A stretch of DNA of 64,000 nucleotides, taken from the NCBI GenBank assembly GCA_028714915.1, contig JAQTLL010000005.1:62001-126000 (forward strand). Reading direction: 5' to 3'. Each line of letters opens with the position of its first letter. Position 1 is the first letter of the stretch. The stretch is from Sulfuricurvum sp. Its GTDB lineage: Bacteria > Campylobacterota > Campylobacteria > Campylobacterales > Sulfurimonadaceae. Below, piece by piece: positions 23,083-31,879 of the stretch. The notes under the pieces were generated by a model. The model saw nothing but the letters and a program-made list of their open reading frames with translations, was not told the DNA's origin and searched no databases. The position numbers were made by a program, and so were the translations under genes.

Positions 23083-24354
23083 ATGCGAAACTCCACAGAA
23101 ACTTCTTTTGATCTCATTGTCGTAGGTGGTGGTGCGGCTGGTCTGATCGCTGCCATCACCGCCGCACGTCGTGGCAAAAAGACCCTTCTCCTCGAAAAAC
23201 TTTCCAAAATTGCCGCAAAACTCAAAGCCACAGGAGGGGGTCGATGCAATCTGACCAATACTCTCTCAAACGGCGATTTTATGGCACGTTTTGGACGGGA
23301 TGGGAAGTTTATGACTCCATCTCTAAGTGCTTTCGATCACCGTGCATTGATGGCATTTTTTGCTGAGATAGGAGTGGAGAGCCATGCCCCTGATGGGTAT
23401 CGCGTTTTCCCCGTCTCTCACAGTTCGGTAAGCATTATTACCGCACTCGAAGAGGAGATGGTACGGCTTGGTGTAACGTTGATCTGTTCTGCGCGGGTAG
23501 AGAGTTTAGAACACGATGGTGTACGTGTTAGCGGAGTAAGTACGAGTGAGCAATCCTACAGTGCTCCAAATGTCATCATCGCCACCGGAGGACTTGGGTA
23601 TCCACAGCTGGGAGCCGAGGGGGATGGATTTACCCTAGCTTCTACTGTGGGGCATAAAATCACCGAGCTCTACCCTGCCATGATGCCGCTTCGAACCAAA
23701 GAGACATGGGTGGCTCATTGTCGCGCCGATACGATACCCAAAGTGGAAATCCGTATTGATCTTCCCAAAGCAAAAAATATCCGGGCTCATGGAGATTTGA
23801 TTTTTACCGCTAACGGTATCCGGGGTCCTGTCGTACTCGATGTCGCTCGTGAAATTACTCCGCTGATAGAAAAATACGGCGAAGTCCCCCTGCTCATCAA
23901 CATGACCAAAGGGCTAAACGAAGAGCAACTCAGAGCACACATCAAAAATGAGATTTATAAAAATCCCGAGCAGTCCATATTGACTCATATCATGACGCTT
24001 CTTCCCGAGTCTGTTTCACGAGAACTGTGTACTCTAGCAGGAGCCAATCCCGATAGTGGATTCAATAAACTCGAAGGCTGCCAGCGTGACAAGCTCATCA
24101 GACTCCTTGCATGGACACCGCTCACGGTTATCGGGCATGACGGATTTAAGATGGCAATGATTACCCGTGGCGGTGTCTCACTCAAAGAGATACGCCCCGA
24201 AACGATGGAGAGTAAACTTGTAAAGGGGCTGTATTTTTGCGGTGAGGTTATGAATCTCGATGGCCCTTGCGGCGGATACAATCTACAATGGTCATTTTCC
24301 AGCGGATACACGGCGGGACATTTAGGAAAATTGACTTCTAAAAAAGAGATATAA
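23083..24354 (+). CDS. BaiN/HI0933-family flavoprotein, NAD(P)/FAD-dependent oxidoreductase
   Basis: 423 residues. An N-terminal FAD-binding Rossmann motif DLIVVGGGAAGLIAAITAAR (about 9-28) is followed by ATGGGRCNLTN (about 46-56), a hallmark of the HI0933 family, then VIIATGGLGYPQLGAEGDGF, the insert domain, and the C-terminal FCGEVMNLDGPCGGYNLQW with FAD contacts. The family includes BaiN of bile-acid metabolism, but in free-living bacteria the substrate is unknown. The ATG is 5 nt after a TATAAT. Its stop overlaps the next ATG (TAATG). Confidence 0.85.
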   Translation: MRNSTETSFDLIVVGGGAAGLIAAITAARRGKKTLLLEKLSKIAAKLKATGGGRCNLTNTLSNGDFMARFGRDGKFMTPSLSAFDHRALMAFFAEIGVESHAPDGYRVFPVSHSSVSIITALEEEMVRLGVTLICSARVESLEHDGVRVSGVSTSEQSYSAPNVIIATGGLGYPQLGAEGDGFTLASTVGHKITELYPAMMPLRTKETWVAHCRADTIPKVEIRIDLPKAKNIRAHGDLIFTANGIRGPVVLDVAREITPLIEKYGEVPLLINMTKGLNEEQLRAHIKNEIYKNPEQSILTHIMTLLPESVSRELCTLAGANPDSGFNKLEGCQRDKLIRLLAWTPLTVIGHDGFKMAMITRGGVSLKEIRPETMESKLVKGLYFCGEVMNLDGPCGGYNLQWSFSSGYTAGHLGKLTSKKEI

Positions 24355-25322
24355 TGATTTCTATGAAAAATTTTAACTTCTTTCTTATTTCTGTTGCTGC
24401 TTTAGTAGTGTTCAATGGATGCCAAAAAGAGAGTGTACACATCTATCAAGGCTATGCAGAGGGGGAATTTGTCAACATCTCCTCCTCCCAAAGCGGTAAG
24501 CTCGATAAACTCTTTGTCAAACGGGGGGATCAGGTTTCCAAAAACTCAAACCTCTTTGCTTTGGAATGTGAAAGTGAAGTATTGGCTTTACAACAAATCT
24601 CCGCTGAACTCTCCGCTGCTCAAGCGACTTTGAATGATTATAAAAAAGGTTCTCGTCCCGAAGAGATAAACGTCATCGAAGCTCAACTCTCTCAAGCGAT
24701 AGCCAATGCCGAAAATGCATCCATCCAATTAAGCCGAAACCGTCAACTTTATCCTTCCAATGCCATTTCTAAAACACAATTTGATGACTCTACCGCTTTA
24801 GCAAAAACCACTGCTGCCAAAGTCAAAGAACTTCAAAATGGACTCAATGTAGCCAAACTCGCCAAACGAACCGATCAAATTTCTGCACAAGAAGCCCGTC
24901 TCCAACAACTCCGATCTGCCGTAGCACAGGCACAATGGAAAGTCGATGAGAAAGCTCTGAAATCTCGTGGAAATGCTTTGGTTTTTGATACCCTTTACCG
25001 TGAAGGAGAGTGGGTAAACGCAGGGGGCATCATCGTGCGGCTCCTCCCGCCGGAAAATATCAAAATCCGCTTCTTTGTCCCGCAAAAGATTGCAGAAGAG
25101 CTTGGTATCGGTCAAAATATCACCGTCGTTTCACGCAGTGACGGAAAAAAACTCTCTGCCCGTGTCACCTACATCTCAACCGAAGCAGAATATACCCCTC
25201 CGATCATCTACAGCAATGAGACCAAAGAGAAACTCACCTATATGATCGAAGCCTATCCCAACCGTATCGATGCCCCGTATCTGCATCCGGGTCAGCCTGT
25301 GGAAGTCTCTCTTGATCGCTAA
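24354..25322 (+). CDS. HlyD-type periplasmic adaptor lipoprotein of an ABC exporter
   Basis: 322 residues. Lipoprotein-like signal with the lipobox VFNGC (Cys near 23). Then a biotinyl-lipoyl half-motif (EGEFVNISSSQSGKLDKLFVKRGDQV), a long coiled-coil hairpin (about 75-195), the second half-motif, and a beta barrel (IKIRFFVPQKIAEELGIGQNI). It bridges the ABC-2 pump in the inner membrane to an outer-membrane channel, like YhiI/YbhG. No TolC-like gene is in this operon. An in-frame second ATG at 24363 is possible. The next gene overlaps it. Confidence 0.87.
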   Translation: MISMKNFNFFLISVAALVVFNGCQKESVHIYQGYAEGEFVNISSSQSGKLDKLFVKRGDQVSKNSNLFALECESEVLALQQISAELSAAQATLNDYKKGSRPEEINVIEAQLSQAIANAENASIQLSRNRQLYPSNAISKTQFDDSTALAKTTAAKVKELQNGLNVAKLAKRTDQISAQEARLQQLRSAVAQAQWKVDEKALKSRGNALVFDTLYREGEWVNAGGIIVRLLPPENIKIRFFVPQKIAEELGIGQNITVVSRSDGKKLSARVTYISTEAEYTPPIIYSNETKEKLTYMIEAYPNRIDAPYLHPGQPVEVSLDR

Positions 25323-26235
25323 TGATTTTGCCATCGATGTTCGAGGACTCAATAAATATTTCGGAGACAAACATGTTGTCAAAAATCTCTCACTGCAAGT
25401 GGAGCGAGGGGAAATCGTCGGATTTTTAGGCCCTAACGGCAGCGGGAAAACAACGGCTATTCGGATGATGTGCGGGCTTTTAACCCCTGATAGCGGGAAA
25501 GGTCATTGCCTTGGATATGATATTGTGACCCAAAGCGATGCAATCAAACGGGAAGTAGGATATATGACTCAAAAGTTCTCCTACTGGGAAGATTTGAGCA
25601 TACGGGAAAATCTTGATTTCGTTGCGCGGGTCTATGAACTCGCCAACCGCAAAGAGATTGTCAACGAAGCATTGAAGATGCTAGGACTCACTTCACGCTC
25701 AAGCCAATTAGCAAAATCACTCTCGGGCGGATGGAAACAGCGTCTTGCCCTCGCAGCCTGTATGCTTCGTCACCCAAGATTACTCCTCCTGGATGAACCC
25801 ACAGCGGGAGTTGACCCAAGTGCGCGGAGAGATTTTTGGGAAGAGCTTCATGAGCTGGCAGCAACTGGCGTTTCAGTACTCATCAGCACCCACTACATGG
25901 ATGAGGCAGAGAGGTGCCACAAACTCGCTTATATTGCTTACGGAAATCTTCTGGCACAAGGGAGCGCCAAAAGTATCATAGAGAGTCAAGGGCTATCTAC
26001 TTATGAAGTTACAGGCGATAGATTGATGGATATTTCTAAATTTCTCAAACAAAGCGATGCAATCGAGCAAACCGTTATTTTCGGCTCGACACTCCATGTA
26101 AGCGGAAAAAATCCTCACGCGATCGAAACGGCATTAAAAGGGGAAAATTTCAAACCGATCCCAACATCACTCGAAGATGTCTTTATTTATCTGATGAAAC
26201 AGACCAAAGATAATTTTGGAGAAGAGCATGTTTAG
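25312..26235 (+). CDS. ABC transporter ATPase (ABC-2 type, drug/unknown export)
   Basis: 307 residues. Walker A GPNGSGKTTAI, Q-loop MTQKFSYWEDLS, signature LSGGWKQRLALA, Walker B LLLLDEPTAGVD and switch His in STHYMDEAERC are all intact. The C-terminal 70 residues form the accessory domain seen in DrrA/YbhF-like ATPases. I place the start at TTG 25312, with GGAAG 6 nt upstream and an 11-nt overlap with the adaptor gene; the longer frame from 25270 lies inside the adaptor coding region. Powers export with the permease at 26228. Confidence 0.9.
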   Translation: MIANDFAIDVRGLNKYFGDKHVVKNLSLQVERGEIVGFLGPNGSGKTTAIRMMCGLLTPDSGKGHCLGYDIVTQSDAIKREVGYMTQKFSYWEDLSIRENLDFVARVYELANRKEIVNEALKMLGLTSRSSQLAKSLSGGWKQRLALAACMLRHPRLLLLDEPTAGVDPSARRDFWEELHELAATGVSVLISTHYMDEAERCHKLAYIAYGNLLAQGSAKSIIESQGLSTYEVTGDRLMDISKFLKQSDAIEQTVIFGSTLHVSGKNPHAIETALKGENFKPIPTSLEDVFIYLMKQTKDNFGEEHV

Positions 26236-27364
26236 CACCTTCAGTTTCTCACGGTGGTGGGGAATTATCATCAAAGAGTTCTTGCAGCTCAAACGCGACC
26301 GTGTCACTTTCGCAATGATGATCGGAATTCCTATTATCCAACTAACACTTTTCGGGTTTGCTATCAACACTGATCCAAAACATCTCCCCACTGCCGTCAT
26401 CACCTACGATAAAAGTGAATTTACCAGAAGCATAGTATCCGCCATGCAAACATCGCAATACTATGCGATCAACACCCAATATACCACACCAAGCGAAGCA
26501 CAAGAAGCGTTAAAAAAAGGGGAAGTCCTCTTTATCCTCACTATCCCCTCTGATTTTACCAAAAAACTTCTTCGCGGTGAAAAACCATCCCTGCTTCTCG
26601 AAGCCGATGCAACCGATCCAGTCACCGTCTCAACCGCTCTCTTATCGATGGAAGGGATAGCAACTCAGGTCGCTAAAAAAGATTTAACCGGTTCGCTTTC
26701 AGCGCTTTCCAATCAAAAAAAGCCTTTTGACGTACGTGTTCATCGCCTTTATAATCCCAACGGCATCAACCAATACAATATCATTCCAGGACTCATGGGG
26801 ACACTCATGACGATGACACTTACGATGATGACCGCCCTTGCCATTACCCGTGAACGTGAACGCGGAACGATGGAAAATCTCCTCGCAACCCCGGCAAAAC
26901 CACTCGAAATTATGACGGGAAAAATTATTCCTTATGTTTTTATCGGTCTTCTCCAAGCCACCCTTATTTTATGCGCTTCCTATTTTGTCTTTAATGTTCC
27001 GTTTAACGGTTCTATCCTTTTGGCCTACGGAGTCGCCCTTCTTTTCATTGCGGTAAATCTCACCATCGGTATTACCATCTCGTCGTTGGCACAAAATATG
27101 TTGCAAGCATTACAGCTCACTATCTTTTATTTTCTCCCCAGTATCATGCTCTCAGGCTTTATGTTTCCATTTTCGGGAATGCCTGCATGGGCACAGCATG
27201 TGGGAGAACTCCTTCCTCTCACCTATTTCAACCGTCTGATTCGAGGTGTTGTCTTAAAAGGGAATGATCTGCCGACATTATGGCCGAATATTTGGCCGCT
27301 CATGCTGATTTGCCTTGTGATGATGATTTTAGCCGTCAAGTTTTATAAAAAGACACTCGATTAA
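26228..27364 (+). CDS. ABC-2 type transporter permease
   Basis: 378 residues. One N-terminal helix (MMIGIPIIQLTLFGFAI), a large periplasmic domain (about 55-170), then five C-terminal helices with the ABC-2 signature around GTMENLLATPAKPLEIMTGK and LSGFMFPFSGMPAWAQ. Matches YhhJ/YbhS permeases. Start at ATG 26228 is supported by GGAG 6 nt upstream and overlaps the ATPase stop by 8 nt. With the adaptor and ATPase it forms a tripartite exporter; the substrate is unknown. Confidence 0.9.
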   Translation: MFSTFSFSRWWGIIIKEFLQLKRDRVTFAMMIGIPIIQLTLFGFAINTDPKHLPTAVITYDKSEFTRSIVSAMQTSQYYAINTQYTTPSEAQEALKKGEVLFILTIPSDFTKKLLRGEKPSLLLEADATDPVTVSTALLSMEGIATQVAKKDLTGSLSALSNQKKPFDVRVHRLYNPNGINQYNIIPGLMGTLMTMTLTMMTALAITRERERGTMENLLATPAKPLEIMTGKIIPYVFIGLLQATLILCASYFVFNVPFNGSILLAYGVALLFIAVNLTIGITISSLAQNMLQALQLTIFYFLPSIMLSGFMFPFSGMPAWAQHVGELLPLTYFNRLIRGVVLKGNDLPTLWPNIWPLMLICLVMMILAVKFYKKTLD

Positions 27365-27367
27365 ACC

Positions 27368-28153
27368 ATGTACAAAATTTTTCTTTTACTTCTATTCGCC
27401 ATAACTCCGACATTGGTGTTTGCCAAAATTAAGCACACCATCCATATCCCCGAGTTTGACGACAATGATACTTTTGAAACATTCAGTGTGGATGGGAGTA
27501 TCACCAATTTTTTTCATAATCCCGGCAGTTTAAATGCACGGCCTGATTTGAGCGGAACAGCCTATAATCGCTATGATGTGGATATGGAGTTTCAGCGTGA
27601 ATCTCTTTTTATGGAAGCGGATATTGCCTGTTTAACGGATAAAGATACAGCAAATTCATTCACGACACTCAGTGAAATCGATAAAGATTTCACAATAGGC
27701 TATCGTACTGATGTACTCGATTTATACGTCGAATATGAACATGATGGACCTACCAATCATACCTTGACACGCTCTTATACCGGGGTAGGCGGTCGATACA
27801 CTAACGATACCTCTTTTTTAGGTTCCAAACTCAGCTGGCTCATTGATATTGAAAAAGTGATTGCCAATAACCAATACGGCTCACGACCCGACGGTACAGG
27901 TCAAGCCAATATGATTGTTGATTTTCATCTCGATCTTGATCTTCCGGATCAGTTCTCATTCTCAACCGAACAGATTGTTTATACCGATAAGCATAAATAT
28001 GTGCAGGGAAGCGAGTGGGATAGGCTCTTTCAAATTAACTACCAAATTTTCTCAGATGTTATTTTATTGGTCTATCAAGAGGTGGATACCTTTTTGGACA
28101 TGAGACAGCCTCGACAAGTTTTTTGGGGGGCAGGAGCCGTGTATGAATTTTAA
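27368..28153 (+). CDS. Probable outer-membrane beta-barrel protein, 261 aa
   Basis: I do not recognise the family. A signal peptide (1-19, ending LVFAK) is followed by about 240 residues of alternating amphipathic strands rich in Tyr, Asp and Phe, ending in ...WGAGAVYEF, with a C-terminal Phe as in outer-membrane barrels. It starts 3 nt after the permease stop, so it is co-transcribed with the exporter. It might serve as an outer-membrane partner, but it does not look like TolC and could be independent. Confidence 0.6.
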   Translation: MYKIFLLLLFAITPTLVFAKIKHTIHIPEFDDNDTFETFSVDGSITNFFHNPGSLNARPDLSGTAYNRYDVDMEFQRESLFMEADIACLTDKDTANSFTTLSEIDKDFTIGYRTDVLDLYVEYEHDGPTNHTLTRSYTGVGGRYTNDTSFLGSKLSWLIDIEKVIANNQYGSRPDGTGQANMIVDFHLDLDLPDQFSFSTEQIVYTDKHKYVQGSEWDRLFQINYQIFSDVILLVYQEVDTFLDMRQPRQVFWGAGAVYEF

Positions 28154-28156
28154 CGC

Positions 28157-28162
28157 TATAAT
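28157..28162 (+). promoter_or_regulatory. -10 box of the deacetylase gene
   Basis: CGC-TATAAT, 4 nt after the upstream stop and 30 nt before the ATG at 28193. Gives a short leader of about 24 nt. Confidence 0.45.
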
Positions 28163-28192
28163 GCCACCAATTTTTTTATCGAAACGACCCAT

Positions 28193-28972
28193 ATGAACAC
28201 ACTTTTTTTCTCCCTTATTCTCCTGTTCCAAACACTCCTCTTTGCAGATACAAACGGTATTTACGACATCCGAGGTTCATCTAAACTACTCGATACCAAT
28301 ATATCCCAATTTTTGAATAAATGGCGTACCGATACGATTACCCCTGTGCAAAACGGCACCTATAAAAATATTATCGTTAATGGCGATACCACCAAAAAAA
28401 TCATCGCATTGAGCTTTGATGATGCGCCCGATGAGAACAATACCCATAAAATTCTCGATATTTTAAAAAAGCATGATGTCAAAGCGAGCTTTTTTATGAT
28501 TGGTTCAACGATGAATGATGAGAATACCACCGCCGTAAAACGCTGTAGCGACGAAGGGCATCTCGTTTTAAACCACAGCTTTAACCACGCCCGTTTTACC
28601 AATCTAAATGAAACCGAAATCGTCGCACAGCTAGAGCTTACCTCCACACGAATTCAGACCCTTACCGGAAACTACCCCCTCCTCTTTCGCCCCCCTTATG
28701 GATCTATCAACAGTCAAGTCGTAGACACCATCAATGCGTCAGGCTCCACTATCATACTCTGGTCACTTGATTCACTTGATTGGACGCTTAAAGACCCCTA
28801 CGCCGTGGCAAATAACGTCATCTCTAATGTCCGTAATGGTGATATTATCCTTATGCACCGAAATCCTACCAGTGTTGCATCGCTGGAAATGGTTATCGAA
28901 ACACTTCACTCCATTGGCTATACCTTCACAACTGTCGATAAAATGCTTGGTCTCACAGCCTATAAGCAATAA
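28193..28972 (+). CDS. Exported polysaccharide deacetylase (NodB domain)
   Basis: 259 residues. Signal peptide (1-18), then a NodB/CE4 domain: motif 1 ALSFDDAPDENN (Asp-Asp), motif 2 NHSFNHARFTNL (metal His pair), motif 3 LFRPPYGSIN, motif 4 SLDSLDWTLKD, and motif 5 NGDIILMHRNP with the catalytic His. CE4 enzymes remove acetyl groups from GlcNAc in peptidoglycan or other polysaccharides. The expected TFDDGP is SFDDAP here, a known kind of variation. It acts outside the inner membrane. It has its own -10 box. Confidence 0.9.
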   Translation: MNTLFFSLILLFQTLLFADTNGIYDIRGSSKLLDTNISQFLNKWRTDTITPVQNGTYKNIIVNGDTTKKIIALSFDDAPDENNTHKILDILKKHDVKASFFMIGSTMNDENTTAVKRCSDEGHLVLNHSFNHARFTNLNETEIVAQLELTSTRIQTLTGNYPLLFRPPYGSINSQVVDTINASGSTIILWSLDSLDWTLKDPYAVANNVISNVRNGDIILMHRNPTSVASLEMVIETLHSIGYTFTTVDKMLGLTAYKQ

Positions 28973-28977
28973 CTCGC

Positions 28978-29059
28978 TATAATTGCACCACTAAAATTGT
29001 GTCGTAAAAAAGCGGCACATTCCCTCGGATTACCGAGGCCATACTCCAAAAGGACTCTT
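28978..29059 (+). promoter_or_regulatory. Promoter and hairpin leader of the helicase-like gene
   Basis: TATAAT at 28978-28983, then a ~70-nt leader containing CCTCGG-ATTA-CCGAGG (29023-29038), a 6-bp GC-rich stem, before AAAAGGA and the ATG at 29060. No T run follows the stem, so it is probably a structured leader and not a terminator. Confidence 0.5.
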
Positions 29060-30166
29060 ATGTCATCTGAAATTCAACGTAAAAACCACCGTATCCACCC
29101 TTGTAACACTGAGCGCAAATCTGAGCTTCTTAATTTTTTAATTTCTCAATACCCTGAAAAGAAAATTCTCGTTGCAACGGCTAAAAATTCAAAATCAATT
29201 GAATTTTCAACCACTACAAACGTAACGGTTGTATCTGACGACGATATGAATGCTTCTGAAAAAAATCAATACGATATTCTTATCAGTTATGATCTCCCTG
29301 AAAAAGCAATCATCTATATGACCCGTTTTGCCCATGCACGAGAGATGGCGCTTGTCTTGCTTGGAGCTGAGGATCAAAAAAACCTCTACGGTATCGAAAC
29401 ACTTTTAGGTCGCACCATTATCCAAGAAGCCATTGCAGGATTCGAACCAAGTTTTGGAATTGCAGTAGACAATCAGCAAAAAGCCGAAGCAAAAGCACGA
29501 CGCGATGCACGTGATGAGGAAGAAGCACTCAAAAAAGAACGATGGGCACGCAAAGACAAAGAAAAGCCAAAGTTTTTAGGCAAAGATGAACATGGAAAAC
29601 CTGTTTTTGAGAAAAAAACCCGTGAGCGTAACCACTACATCGATGGCACTCCACGTAAAGATGAAGAAAAATCAACCAAATCTCAGTATGCCAATAAACC
29701 GGTATTTTTTGGTGAAGATAAAAAGCAGTTTAATACTCCAAAGCCTGAGGGTGAGAGAAAACCGTATGGAGACAAGAAGCCTTTTGGTGAGAAGAAACCT
29801 TATGGGGATAAAAAACCATTCGGAGATAAAAAGCCTTATGGGGATAAGAAAGAGTTTGGAGAAAAGAAACCGTTTGGTGACAAAAAGCCTTTCGGAGATA
29901 AAAAGCCATTTGGTGATAAGAAACCGTATGGAGACAAAAAGCCATTTGGGGATAAGAAGCCTTTCGGAGATAAAAAAGAGTTTGGTGAAAAGAAACCGTT
30001 TGGCGACAAAAAGCCCTTCGGAGATAAAAAACCGTATGGGGACAAGAAGCCGTATGGCGACAGAAAACCTTTTGATAAACCTGCACCAAGAGCAGAAGCA
30101 ACACCCGCACGACCTCCACGCCGTATCAATGTAAAATCATTGAAGCCAAAAGAGTCTGGAGAGTAA
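29060..30166 (+). CDS. Helicase-C-like domain protein with 17-unit KKPFGD-type tail
   Basis: 368 residues. Residues ~1-140 resemble the C-terminal half of a DEAD-box RNA helicase: KSELLNFLISQYPEKKILVAT, YDILISYDLPEKAIIYMTR, then REMALVLLGAEDQKN. The N-terminal ATP-binding half is absent and the arginine finger motif HRIGRxGR is replaced by TRFAHARE. After a charged helical region, residues 233-334 are 17 perfect-register hexapeptides of consensus KKPFGD/KKPYGD, then a basic Pro/Ala tail. Such basic, aromatic-spaced tails often bind RNA and may phase separate. The start at 29060 has AAAAGGA upstream. Not an active helicase; role unknown. Confidence 0.65.
   Translation: MSSEIQRKNHRIHPCNTERKSELLNFLISQYPEKKILVATAKNSKSIEFSTTTNVTVVSDDDMNASEKNQYDILISYDLPEKAIIYMTRFAHAREMALVLLGAEDQKNLYGIETLLGRTIIQEAIAGFEPSFGIAVDNQQKAEAKARRDARDEEEALKKERWARKDKEKPKFLGKDEHGKPVFEKKTRERNHYIDGTPRKDEEKSTKSQYANKPVFFGEDKKQFNTPKPEGERKPYGDKKPFGEKKPYGDKKPFGDKKPYGDKKEFGEKKPFGDKKPFGDKKPFGDKKPYGDKKPFGDKKPFGDKKEFGEKKPFGDKKPFGDKKPYGDKKPYGDRKPFDKPAPRAEATPARPPRRINVKSLKPKESGE
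29756..30061 (+). repeat. 18-bp tandem repeat array within coding sequence, 17 units
   Basis: 306 bp made of 17 codon-aligned 18-bp units encoding (K/R)K(P/E)(F/Y)G(D/E). Units differ at synonymous positions (AAG/AAA, GGT/GGA/GGC/GGG), so the array is not a recent exact expansion. Copy number could vary between strains without changing frame. Confidence 0.9.
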
Positions 30167-30172
30167 ATTCTC

Positions 30173-30251
30173 TCCGTTCGTGGTGAGCTTGTCGAACCAT
30201 GAATTTACCCTTCGACATACCCTATAGGGCACGTGAGCTCAGGGCGAACGG
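30173..30251. repeat. CCGTTCG-family long inverted repeat with an inserted palindrome
   Basis: The outer arms are CCGTTCG (30173-30179) and CGAACGG (30245-30251), with TGAGCTTGTCGAA and its imperfect partner inside. The right arm is split by an insert near 30218-30235 holding ACCCTATAGGG. Other copies: 35353-35409, 39543-39597, 44832-44891. It lies between convergent genes. Confidence 0.75.
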
Positions 30252-30259
30252 AAAGCCTT

Positions 30260-31879
30260 TTAAATCATTCCTCCTTTTTTCACCTCCAACCGATCATACA
30301 TTTTCAACATATTATGATAGTCTTGATGTAATGTCACATCGATTAAAAACGCCTCTCCTTCTAAAATCTGCAATGCCTTCTCAACTTTTTCACGTCCATA
30401 GATACTAAACAACGCCTCTTCATACTCTTCCCACACACATTCCGCTTCCCCCATTCGGATGAGTTCTGCGACAATATGTCCCATTTTATTGGTGCCAAAT
30501 TCGAGCAACGAAAGGGCTTCATAGGTATTGTCTAAAAGCAAATGAATTTGTGCTTTGAACTCTTGCATCGTAAAATTAGTCGCAAAAATAACCCCAATGT
30601 ATTTCTCTACATTCAGCGTCTCTTCGAGTGATTCGACGGCATCAAGAATGTCATCCCCCTCATACTCCTCGAAATTCAAAACCATATCGCGTATCCACTT
30701 GCCATTATTTTTGTTGTTAAAACTCATATCCTCTATCGGATACACTTCCGAGATACTAGGAACAATCATCTGACACGAATAAAAGCCCAAATAGCTGTAT
30801 TCACGCAAATACATCTCTTTGTTCATAGATTTTAATATGTTAGTAAGATACTCAAACTCTGCTTCAGAACCCTCACCGGTATAACTCCACGGTGCATACT
30901 CAAAACTTTTTTTAGCACTCAAAAACCCAAATCCAAGCTTGCCGTTGGAATCAATAAAATGAGATTCGAGATTAAAGCTATCGGAAACTAAACTCATATC
31001 AAACGTCGGGACTTCAAAGGCATCGAGATTTTCCAATCCACGCCCTTGCATGAGTTCCGTCATAGTACGCTCTAATGAAACTTGTAAAATCGGATGTGCC
31101 CCGAAGGAGACAAACAACGTCGAGTTTTCAGGATTAATGAGTGAGATTGCCGTCACAGGAAATTTACCGCCTAACGATGCATCCAAAACTTCGACAATAA
31201 ACCCGCGTTGACGCAATGCTATTACATCTTGATATACTCTCTCATATGTTTTTAGAATTTTATCAGGGTACTTTGGCAGGGCATAACCATTTTTAATAAT
31301 CTCTATCTTGGCGTATCGCTCGAAAATCTCACTAAGTGACTGCACCTGTGCTTCAAGAGGAGTATTGCCCGTAGCAAGCCCGTTGCTCACATACAGATTA
31401 CTGAGGATATTGAGCGGTATATAGACCTTTTCCCCCGTACTGTGCCCAATAAACGGCAAGGCAACGACCTTATCCTCATAATCACTGTTATAATCAACCC
31501 AATCTTCATCACTGAGCTCATTGTTGGGATTATAAATGGTATGCAATGCGTCGTTCAAATACCCTCCGCCAAACTCAAATGCCACTTCATCAGGATAATA
31601 TTTTCTCTCAGGTAAATAAAAATCGATAAAAAAATTATTCGTTTGCAACCGCTCGATGTATTCACCCAACGCACTTGCTTTTGAGGCATCCGAGAGAATC
31701 CCTTTGCCATTAGAATAGATATGGCGGGGAGCTTCGATGGAGGCGAGATTAACCGAATAGCAATACTCCAATGGATGTTTTTCATCCGAAAATACTGCTT
31801 CACATCCAACATCGGTTAACACTGCTTTCATTTTTTTGATTGACTCTTCGAGTGGCGAGCTTTTGGATAATAGATTCAT
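30260..31879 (-). CDS. ycaO: YcaO-family protein
   Basis: 539 residues, matching the size of E. coli YcaO. The YcaO domain shows the ATP-binding and Mg-binding acidic pattern: ASALGEYIERLQ, EAQVQSLSEIFERYAKIEI, and SLERTMTELMQGRG. The C-terminal ~150 residues are helical, as in YcaO, which aids RimO beta-methylthiolation of ribosomal protein S12. Other YcaO proteins make azolines in peptides, but no peptide precursor or dehydrogenase is nearby. The start overlaps the ppsA stop by 4 nt (31876-31879), so the two are translationally coupled. Confidence 0.88.
   Translation of the reverse strand: MNLLSKSSPLEESIKKMKAVLTDVGCEAVFSDEKHPLEYCYSVNLASIEAPRHIYSNGKGILSDASKASALGEYIERLQTNNFFIDFYLPERKYYPDEVAFEFGGGYLNDALHTIYNPNNELSDEDWVDYNSDYEDKVVALPFIGHSTGEKVYIPLNILSNLYVSNGLATGNTPLEAQVQSLSEIFERYAKIEIIKNGYALPKYPDKILKTYERVYQDVIALRQRGFIVEVLDASLGGKFPVTAISLINPENSTLFVSFGAHPILQVSLERTMTELMQGRGLENLDAFEVPTFDMSLVSDSFNLESHFIDSNGKLGFGFLSAKKSFEYAPWSYTGEGSEAEFEYLTNILKSMNKEMYLREYSYLGFYSCQMIVPSISEVYPIEDMSFNNKNNGKWIRDMVLNFEEYEGDDILDAVESLEETLNVEKYIGVIFATNFTMQEFKAQIHLLLDNTYEALSLLEFGTNKMGHIVAELIRMGEAECVWEEYEEALFSIYGREKVEKALQILEGEAFLIDVTLHQDYHNMLKMYDRLEVKKGGMI

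Noticed and set aside
29756..30061. Regular short repeats suggestive of CRISPR
   Set aside because: The units are contiguous 18-mers with no spacers and are codon-aligned in a coding frame.
29730..30134. Long open frames on the minus strand and in the second plus frame across the KKPFGD array
   Set aside because: They are by-products of an 18-bp tandem repeat: any frame without a stop in one unit stays open across all. No start signals and repetitive low-complexity products.
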